Assembly (NCBI GenBank): GCA_964023275.1
Contig: OZ029916.1
Location: forward strand, 12,268,607 to 12,332,606
DNA from: Norana najaformis
Lineage: Eukaryota > Annelida > Clitellata > Crassiclitellata > Hormogastridae
DNA: 64,000 nucleotides
Direction of reading: 5' to 3'
Shown here piece after piece: positions 56,261-64,000 of the stretch. How positions within the stretch are numbered: the stretch's first letter is position 1; each line of letters opens with the position of its first letter. The position numbers and the translations under genes were made by a program. Under the pieces are notes generated by a model. It had not been told where the DNA came from, searched no databases, and worked only from the letters and a program-made list of their open reading frames with translations.

Positions 56261-57251
56261 TAAGCTGTTCCTCTGCTTCACCAAGCTCGACAGCAAGCAA
56301 TCTGTCACTTGTTATTCCTCTGCGGGGGTGCAAAACTTGCACCCCCGCCAATGCAGATTCGACCAAAAATTTTACATTGACTTTCGCTCCACCTAAAATG
56401 GCAGTGACATACAGACATGCAGATTCGAATACAGATTCACAAAAATCCGGAAATGCAGCACATTCAAATACAAATTCGCCAAATTTCGGGAAAAAAGCTC
56501 TGTCTGATCATTCATTCTGCACTCCTGGTGTCCAAAAAAGGATCCTTAGACTTTTATTATTTACAATTTTCACTTCAACAGTCAGCATAGCACTTTGGAG
56601 CAAAGGTACAGCATTACGCTGATAATGGCAATCGGCTTTGCATTGCACTGATCGAAAGTAAAGTGAAACTTGAAGAGTTTCTCTATTCTGTTCATGCATG
56701 GTTTTTTGAGGCGGTCATGTTTGGCTCGTGCCAATGTCCGCGATTTCTTCCTTCCCATTCAAGGATTGACCTAGCTGCCACTGTTCCACTTATCAAGCAC
56801 TGGGGTATTTATGGACAGCAAACTCACATTTCGACCCCAACATTACAAACTTATTACAATTTTGTTTCTCTCATATCTGGGCATGACGTCATATCAGGTC
56901 TGCTTTTACCAAAAATATGAATCTCTCCATGATTATGCCAACTCGGGTTTTACAATGCATCCAAAATCGTGCACTTCCTCGTACAAATTCCTTAGCTAAT
57001 CTAATCTAATCTAAGAACTTCTATTGCGCCACTGTAATAGTGCTCAAGGCATCAGTCGATGGTCGCTGCTAAGCAAAATCATTGTCCAAGCCAAATTTTA
57101 TAGTGATCCGGGTCAAAAAGCCAAAGAGGAGTCCAGAAGACACAGAGGCAGCCTACGGAGGAAATGAGTTCAGAAAGAGGTGAGTTTTTAGCCGAGATCA
57201 GAGTTTGCCAAGCGAATATATTTGCCGGATAGTCAGAGATGTTAGTGTAAA
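56261..57251. other. No clear gene; GC-rich hairpin at 56322-56348
   Basis: A perfect 12-bp hairpin (GCGGGGGTGCAA / TTGCACCCCCGC, 3-nt loop) stands upstream, in the minus-strand sense, of the decayed protease. A (CTAAT)n run lies near 56996-57013. The rest shows only short open frames. Confidence 0.6.
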
Positions 57252-60200
57252 ATTGTGCATTTTGGTGCTACAAGCAAAAAAATTATATTTTTATGTTCAG
57301 AATGAAATTCTGAACAAGATCTGATATTGTGCCAGTAGAAAAAATTTTTAAAAAATGTTCTCGAGTTTTTCCACTTTTTGGCGTTATTGGGTCATTCCAG
57401 CTAACCTCAACAAATGCTGAGCTACATCCTCACCTGTTCACCTCAGTAATTCCAAAAGGTTAACATAACTGCCGTATTTAACAATATATTTTTATTTTTA
57501 TTTACATTTCACATTTTATAAACAATAAATGCATTAACAGACTGGAGCACACAGAGTAAACGAACAACAGGAAAAAATGAAAAAATACTTTAAAAATCTT
57601 GGCAGGTAACATTACACTATTCTCATTTCATGCCAACAAAGAATAACTATACAACAACTTTCAGCATTCAAAAAAAGCAGACAAAAGGCAACAAACAGAT
57701 GTTCACTTACAACAATCAAAAACTCAAATGTTAAAACTGCAAAGATACGAGTTAATTTGGCTCTCCATTACACTGACACAATCCTGTGCAGAGCAAGTTT
57801 GCTTTTACACAGTTGCATCTGCTGACTAGACAACCTTTTTGCATTTGCAATAAGAGCAGCACAGATCTTTGAAACTTCAGGATCTGTCAATCACATTGGA
57901 ACACACTTGTCAGTGTCACGAACCCAACCCCATTGACCTGAATCAGGTATAACTGGTTGTTTGTTACAACAATGTCGCCAAAAATGAACTCACTGATGGA
58001 CAGTTCTTTTGATATGCTGATGATGGGGCATCTCTAATAGGAGGAAGAGAGTCAAATGCTCGAGATTTCTTAGTAAACAATTGTTTACGAGCAGAATTCA
58101 CATCTACTGCATCACAGGTCCTATGGTAAACAATAACAGTGAAACGTTCAAGGACAGCAAATGTTTGATCATCTATTCCATCATTATCTAAGCTGCACAG
58201 TTTCAGAAATGCTTTTGTCACAACAGGATAAGAAGTCCAGACATCCCAAGCAGTTTTTCTAACCCTGCCTCCAAACGATGAAACTGTTACAACCGATGAA
58301 TGCATGAAAAACCGGTAGTGATTTAGATTAGTCGACTCCAAATGATGCAGCAACTACATGGACTGAAATTACTCGTACATTTTTTCAAACGCCACCTAGC
58401 ATAATTAGTATGGTCCAAAGCAAAAAACCAAGGTACAATATCTTGCACAACTTCCACAAACATTAAGAAATTGCCCTGCCTAACTGACCGAATGAATTGA
58501 AGAAGCAGTGATTCAAGTTTTAAAACACTGTTCTAGTATTTAAACTGGACTGATACTGATACTGATTCAGGCACCAATTAGAAAAAGCTCTGGATCTCAT
58601 TCTGTTGTGAGTCATCATTTGATACTAAATAGGCACGTGCAGTGAGCACATGCAGTAAGCACATGCAGTAACTGGATGTGCATACTTAGTGCGCTTCACA
58701 TGATATGCATGTATGAATGATTCAGCTGTGCCTGAAGTTGCAGTCCAGCTTGAAATAAGACCTGCACCCAGCCAGAGCCATCTAACCAGTGTGAAATTGG
58801 AAAACAGCATCACATCACTTCTGTGTAGGTAGATGGCGATATTTCATCTGATAAATTACTGGATGCTTCACAGATTGAGAAGTCGTTGCATTCCAAACCA
58901 CTGAGGTTTTGGCTTGGAAACTGAAAAAAAGATCTAAAAGTAGATGACTTGGATTGTGATCAGTATTATCAGCAGTTGCAATGGTCAAAGAACTGGTGGA
59001 AAAACTAATTGTTCAATTTTTTTTATCACGAACATGGTTTGTCAATTTGCAAGAAAGTTGGATAACTTGATAATATGAAATGCACAAACCAAGACCAAAA
59101 CATTTATCGATAAGTTTGCGCTTACGAGTTACAGAAAGTAGCTTCAGGCCTAAATAAATAGGCAGAGGTGTTTCCTGGCTTTGTGGCATGCTTAACAGAA
59201 ATGGTTTGTCCTGGTTCACATTTACGTGTTTGTTTGACTGCACTAAACATAATTAATTGAGAAATAGACAGTGTTGCTTTACTATCACATGAAGCATTAC
59301 CTGGCCCTGACAAAAATCTTGTTGACAATTACTGGAAATAGAACCATTAAACTCGTTATTTTGAAATAATTCACCACGAATTAGTTTAGCTGTGCGCATT
59401 AAATGAATAGAATCTGCATGAGCATTTTTAGCTTGCTCATGACATCAGTAAAACTTCTTTACCATGATTAAAAGCAGTCAGACTGATAAATGGCACAGTA
59501 ATCTCTCTTCGAAACGAGTTCCATGTGGTATCTGTCATCAAGGTCAGGAGATATGCAGTTGAGTTGAGAAATATAAATGTCAATTACTTCACTAAACTTA
59601 AACGCTGGAATACTTGCATACTTAAACGCTTACAATACTCTAACATCTTCAATATAAGAAATTACTTCTGCAAATGCAATAGATTCCACTTGCATGTAAC
59701 ACTGGGTTTTCCTTTCAGCAATCTCATGTGATGTTTCCACATGCCATTTGCGATATAGATCTAGCAAACAAGTGGGGTGATATTTGGCTTCAATTGCAAC
59801 CATGTCACCACTACTCAACTTATCAACCAATGCATGATCATGAATTAATTCAGCATAAGACTGAACTCTTTTAGTAATTTCAAGAGTCATAGCTTGTTGC
59901 AAATTGTCTGAGCCTTGCGTAAACGTGTCACAGAAAAAACGAAGAGAATCAGAAACCTATCCAAGTTAACATCAGATGAACGTGTCAAGCACTGCCATTT
60001 TGTGGGGCTTGAATGAAAAGAAATGTCATCCGCGATATCACTTTGCGCCATATTAACCTCATTTTCCTTATACAAGCGCTTTCTGGCCCTTTACAATTTA
60101 GTGGCATTAAATCTATCTCCGCAGGTTTTATGCCAGCATGTTTTAATTCTTATTAAAGTTGCAGCCATGCCATCACCTTCATTTAATTCAGACAAATGAC

Positions 60201-60757
60201 TGGGTAGCAACATCCAGCCTCTTCGAATTTGAAGGACAAAATAACTTTTCGGAGGATGCATTTTGACAAAATATGCACTCTGCCCATACAAAAACACTTT
60301 TAGATAAAACCTCTGCCATTACAATAAAATTAGTTAAAACCAATCTGTCACAGATACTGATGCAAAAATAGGCTAAGTTGCGAGCGATAATAATAGAGAT
60401 AACTGTATACAAAGTATAACAGTAAAATATTCAATATTCCTGATTTCTAAACCTGCAGTCAACCGTTAAAACAATTTCTTACAGATTTTTTTTACATTAA
60501 CAAACAACATCTTTTATTTATTTAGCAGAAATAAGCACATATACTCGTATTTACAATCCTAAAAGTATTACAAAAATACGCGTCTCTCACACGTTGGTAA
60601 CAGAGCTTGCCAAAACAAGCCCAAACTTAACTCAATTATGCACATTTTAAAAGTGCTTTTTAAATTATTTTCAACTGGCACAATATCAGATTATCTTCTA
60701 TATTAGTTCCTCTACATATTCTAGAAAAAATATGCTTGTAGCACCTAAATGCACAAT
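57252..60757 (-). mobile_element. 3.5 kb element with inverted-repeat ends and decayed ORF
   Basis: The left end, ATTGTGCATTTTGGTGCTAC at 57252, pairs with GTAGCACCTAAATGCACAAT ending at 60757. A second paired block, TCTGATATTGTGCCAGT (57322-57338) with its complement near 60677-60693, supports terminal inverted repeats of about 110 bp. The interior on the minus strand is a decayed coding region. The ends could instead be sub-terminal; target duplications are not clear. Confidence 0.62.
57770..60420 (-). pseudogene. Decayed multi-copy ORF of unknown function, PIN-like region
   Basis: Pieces in order on the minus strand: KLSSGDMVAIEAKYHPTCL and IAFAEVISYIEDVRV (59900-59630), QETPLPIYLGLKLLSVTRKR and KLIDKCFGLGLCISY (near 59190-59070), VSSFGGRVRKTAWDVW and VLERFTVIVYHRTCD and NSARKQLFTKKSRAFDSLPP (58290-58030), then QWGWVRD and a formerly Cys-rich tail (57930-57770). 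From memory this is a large ORF family seen in many copies in cnidarians, arthropods and fish. Its conserved HALTGCDT region resembles PIN/FEN-type nucleases; here that motif is lost. The function is unknown. Confidence 0.6.
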
Positions 60758-60775
60758 AATAAGGATTTTTAGAGT

Positions 60776-61100
60776 TAACTTCTTGGACTAGGAAGAAAGT
60801 TCCAGGGTACAGGGCCAGCGACAGAAAAGGCACGCCTGCTAGTAAGCGAGCTGCACTGGATTCCTGTGGAAATCCGGATAAAATTTGAACGCCTTGTCTG
60901 ACCTATAAAATTCTTACTATGAGCACTCTGCATCTCTCTGCATTCCTTCACCCAGCCTACGATCTTCAGATATAGGTCTCTTGTCTTTGAGCTTCGATGC
61001 AGGACTGTCCTGGGCTCGCGTGCATTCCACATTGTGGCATTTCTTCTCTGTATTTCACCTTACTTTGTATCCGATGTACGCAAAGGCGCTATATGTTATA
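60776..61100. mobile_element. Rearranged LINE C-terminal fragments on both strands
   Basis: The minus strand at 60835-60776 reads RRAFSVAGPVPWNFLPSPRS, the C-terminal signature of L2/CR1-type LINEs. The + strand just after (60846-60905) reads ELHWIPVEIRIKFERLV, which should precede that signature in the same orientation. The two pieces now face each other, so the fragment has been inverted internally. An AGGCGCTATAT word near 61086 may be the tail. Confidence 0.55.
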
Positions 61101-62016
61101 GCAACAAATACTTGAATACAGCAAGATACCATTTACAATAATGTAGTTCCAAAAATGTCTAATACTTAAGAAATTATAAATAATTTATTGATTTCCCTCC
61201 CGCTTGAAGATAATCTTTGGCACTTGCTCGTTTTCCAGTCCATTAGATTGAACGTAAACAGTTTGGTTTCTGTTACGGTGCACTTTGTTCTTTTCTTTCA
61301 ATTTGCTTTTTTTAAAAGAAGAGCAGACGTCGATTCGCACGTAGAAAATCGTCATTGTTCGCGATTTCTTCCTAGTAATCTACGATGATCAATTCACCGA
61401 CCTCTAACTTGTTTCGTTAATAGTTCCAGCGATAAGAGTTAACAGTACGATCAGCCACGTTTTGGCTACGGATTTCTTTTCACAGTTCGCTTAACTATCT
61501 TTTTATCGGCGAGCCTTTCAGCTACCTCTACCGAAATTATTACTCGACTAATTGCAAATATCACTGAAACTTGATTTTCACTCGATAAATGTGAAGGCAA
61601 TCGATACGGCTTTTATCGTTACCCGTTGCCAAAACAAGACTGTTGATTTTCAACGTTCTCTCGCTTAAATGCAAATCGCAGGTCGTTACGTAGACACAAA
61701 ACTCGGCGAAGATACAATCACCAGATCCGTTCCTATGGTAAAATGTCGTCTGCAAACTCTATGGCGTCTTTCGATTTTGCCAATTCACCGTTCAAAATAT
61801 TTCCTCTGGACGATTAGTCAAGACATTGCAAATCCCCCTCTAATCTAGCTTAATCCTAAGCTGGCCTTCAGTAGGCGTAATATTACTCTATAGCTGAAAC
61901 TGGACTTTAATAAGTACATATGTACATGAAAAGCAAAAGACCCCAAATAAAATACGGATGAAAAGGAGGTTCACTACACACACTGCTAATCCGAATGAAA
62001 ATTACTAACACTGTTT
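61101..62016. other. No recognisable gene
   Basis: Short open frames only; no motif recognised. Confidence 0.45.
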
Positions 62017-62108
62017 CTTCGAAGCTCGATTTCCTTTTCTTCCCTAAAGAAACGCCTGAGAACTTCGAAGCTCGATTTCCTTTTCTTCCCTAAAGAAACG
62101 CCTGAGAA
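62017..62108. repeat. 46-bp perfect tandem duplication
   Basis: Units 62017-62062 and 62063-62108 are identical. Confidence 0.93.
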
Positions 62109-62156
62109 CTCATTATTTCTGACGGCTTTTCACCTGGTGACAAGCCTAACCGCGCA

Positions 62157-62253
62157 TCTGAAGAAGAAGAATGCGAAGAATGCAAAGAATGAGAAGAAGA
62201 ATGCGAAGAATGCGAAGAAGAATGCGAAGAAGAGAAGAAGAAGAAGAAGAAGC
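62157..62253. repeat. GAA/GAATGC-rich tandem tract
   Basis: Degenerate GAAGAA and GAATGCGAA units. The minus strand reads as a Ser/His run, explaining an otherwise open 95-codon frame there. Confidence 0.9.
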
Positions 62254-62965
62254 TGCCTAATGAACGAATACGGTAATATAATAATATTGTAATAAGATAA
62301 TACCTAGAAGATTCTATTGGGAGGGTTGGATCAAGGATCATAAGGCGGGTTGGATCAAGAGACGCGCCGAGAAGCACTATTTCGATAGCTCCTACCGAGC
62401 TGTTGAATTAGTTGCTAATCCGATTCGCCTCTAAAGTCACGAATCTTTAACTTCTTCGCGGCAGCGAGCAGCTATATTCGACAAAGGAACGTTTTAGCAA
62501 CACGACTCCGCAAACGTCTATTTCTTTAACGCTTCTGAAACTCATATTGTATTTGGCGACGAATAACTCTCATGAGCGCGGCGAGTACTCTTACGAGCGT
62601 AACGAGTAGTGTAATGTCCGTAGGCCAACGTGCGAATTCCGTCTTCCATCATTACTCGTTTATCGTCGTCCAACGACAGTGCGACTTTTCGGTAAAAATA
62701 TCGTGATAATGCGTTCATTTTTCTTAGTTGTTGTCTCTATGTAAACAGACAGTCTTTGCAATCTTCGTGAGTTTAATGTTTTCTTAACGACGTTCTTCTT
62801 AAACGTCGTTTTAATCTGAATATCGACGACGGAAGACTTCAACCGTTCGGATTGCTTGCTAACTTCAAATACCATTAGCTATAGATCTTTAAAATCGGCC
62901 GGCGTAATGTTTTTTAAGGATTTTTAGCTAAACGTTGCCGCGTCTCTGTACGCTCTTGAAAACTA
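62254..62965. other. No recognisable gene
   Basis: No coding region can be supported up to the transposon end at 62966. Confidence 0.45.
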
Positions 62966-64000
62966 CACTGGCCAACAGAAAAAAAATTTGTTCTTGTTGC
63001 CTTCGGTTTTAGACCTGTTCTTGGGGTAATTTTGGGCGCTGATTCAGAAAATGTCATTGGATTGAGTGCATCGGGTCTAGTTTCTCAGATATCGTCGATT
63101 TTGTAAAGAAAACCCAGTCCACTCTTTAAACGATGTCTTTGACAAAACTAAAATGTCATAATAAGCTTTATTTATGGCTAATTATAATTCTTGCTGATTC
63201 ATATAATGCCTACATCCTTATAATGTAAAATCAGCATATCTTGCCGCGTGCTGAGATATTGCTGATTCAACGAAATAACTATTCCGTAGCCTACAGCTTA
63301 CTCAGCACTAAATTCATGGCCTCATTTAGAATTTATTTGTGCTTATACAGCGTTTCATGGTTTCGAACTATGTAAATAGAATATGCTGAAGTCAGCATTT
63401 ATAGCCTATATAAACCGCCTCCTGAAAGCTAGAGCAGCCGCAGTCGTCTTAGGGCATATTAAGAGTTGGTCGCAAGAACAATCTGTGAATGTGAGCATTA
63501 AATAACTACATGTTCTTACTATTTTTTAGGTTAGTCATTTAATTCCTCAGATGCGAACATCCTTAAGGTTATGGCTACTTCCAGACGGAGCTGCATTAAC
63601 CATCCAGACATATTCTGCTACATTTGTGGGGAATACACACTAAAAGCAAACAGGAAACCGATTTCTGAGTTTGTAAAAAGAGCATATGTAGGTTATTTTG
63701 GTGTCAAACTTGGAGATCAAGATAAGCAATGGGCTCCTCATACAGTATGCAAAACTTGTATTGAACAATTGCGCCACTGGACAACTGGAAAGAGAAGCTG
63801 CCTGAAATTTGGTGTACCGATGGTTTGGAGGGAACAGATAAACCACTTCGACGACTGTTACTTTTGTATGGTTAATATCATAGGCATCAATCGAAATAAT
63901 CGTCACAAGTTGTCTTACCCTGATATACCTTCAGCCAGGAGACCTGTTCCGCATTCGGATATTGTACCAGTTCCACCTTTTCGCGAACTACCTCAGCTCT
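62966..64000 (+). mobile_element. 2.6 kb DNA transposon, independent locus, cut by window end
   Basis: Begins CACTGGCCAACAG at 62966 on the + strand, with the same 5' region as the elements at 16456 and 43053 but different flanking sequence (ACT just outside the end). It contains about 24 bp (near 63070-63095) that are missing from the other loci, and these belong to the extended inverted repeat. The remainder lies outside the window. Confidence 0.87.
63571..64000 (+). CDS. DDE-type transposase, 5' part (143 codons visible)
   Basis: The ATG at 63571 opens a frame that stays open to the window edge. The visible residues contain all three N-terminal C-x2-C pairs and match the 567-residue protein except for one clear change, Ile to Thr at residue 72 (WTTGK versus WTIGK). 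This independent locus with so little divergence is the best sign in the window that the element moved recently. Completeness cannot be judged here. Confidence 0.85.
   Translation, partial: MATSRRSCINHPDIFCYICGEYTLKANRKPISEFVKRAYVGYFGVKLGDQDKQWAPHTVCKTCIEQLRHWTTGKRSCLKFGVPMVWREQINHFDDCYFCMVNIIGINRNNRHKLSYPDIPSARRPVPHSDIVPVPPFRELPQL

Noticed and set aside
62090-62377. 95-codon minus-strand frame with Ser/His run
   Set aside because: The run is created by the GAA/GAATGC repeat and the remainder has no known motif.
1-64000. CRISPR arrays, bacterial operons, riboswitches
   Set aside because: The sequence is eukaryotic by its element content; no spaced direct repeats or bacterial signals were seen.

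Overview
The window is animal nuclear DNA made almost entirely of transposable elements and simple repeats. I found no host gene, no rRNA or tRNA gene, no CRISPR array and no operon. The evidence for a metazoan genome is the mix of element types: an L2/CR1-like LINE with a 2A-like motif, an RTE/BovB-type LINE, at least three other non-LTR lineages, Gypsy-type LTR remnants (one with a perfect proline-tRNA primer site), and DNA transposons of families that I recall as multi-copy in invertebrate genomes. The base composition looks AT-rich. I cannot name the species; an invertebrate is the better guess.

Layout. Block A (1-5645) holds a reverse-oriented decayed LINE and an almost complete L2/CR1-like LINE (about 1728-5262). 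U1 (5646-16386) is mostly unassigned, with a decayed transposase gene (6830-7650), a long hairpin (9121-9236), a foldback repeat (14253-14471) and a LINE remnant. Block B (16387-28959) holds an apparently intact 2.6 kb DNA transposon (16456-19056) with a 567-residue transposase, a 0.7 kb array of a 7-bp repeat, a decayed Gypsy element (21851-23740), an RTE/BovB-like LINE (24190-27480), a foldback repeat and another decayed transposase. U2 (28960-37325) carries a pile-up of four LINE fragments and a second Gypsy remnant. Block A' (37326-42973), a 10-N gap (42974-42983) and block B' (42984-55593) then repeat A and B almost base for base, without U1. U3 (55594-62965) contains a reverse-strand Gypsy protease/RT remnant and a 3.5 kb element with inverted-repeat ends and a decayed ORF of unknown family. 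From 62966 to the window end, a second locus of the 2.6 kb DNA transposon begins on the + strand.

The main points are these. (1) The 567-residue transposase shows a D-D-CxxC-HxxxxH-E arrangement whose spacing resembles the RAG1/Transib and CACTA/Chapaev groups; it lies between about 120-bp imperfect inverted repeats beginning CACTGG. (2) The A/B to A'/B' duplication with its nominal gap is either a recent segmental duplication or an assembly (uncollapsed haplotype) artefact. (3) The 3.5 kb element at 57252-60757 appears to join a widespread uncharacterised ORF family to transposon-like ends. The elements do not form a pathway; they are independent insertions, often nested.
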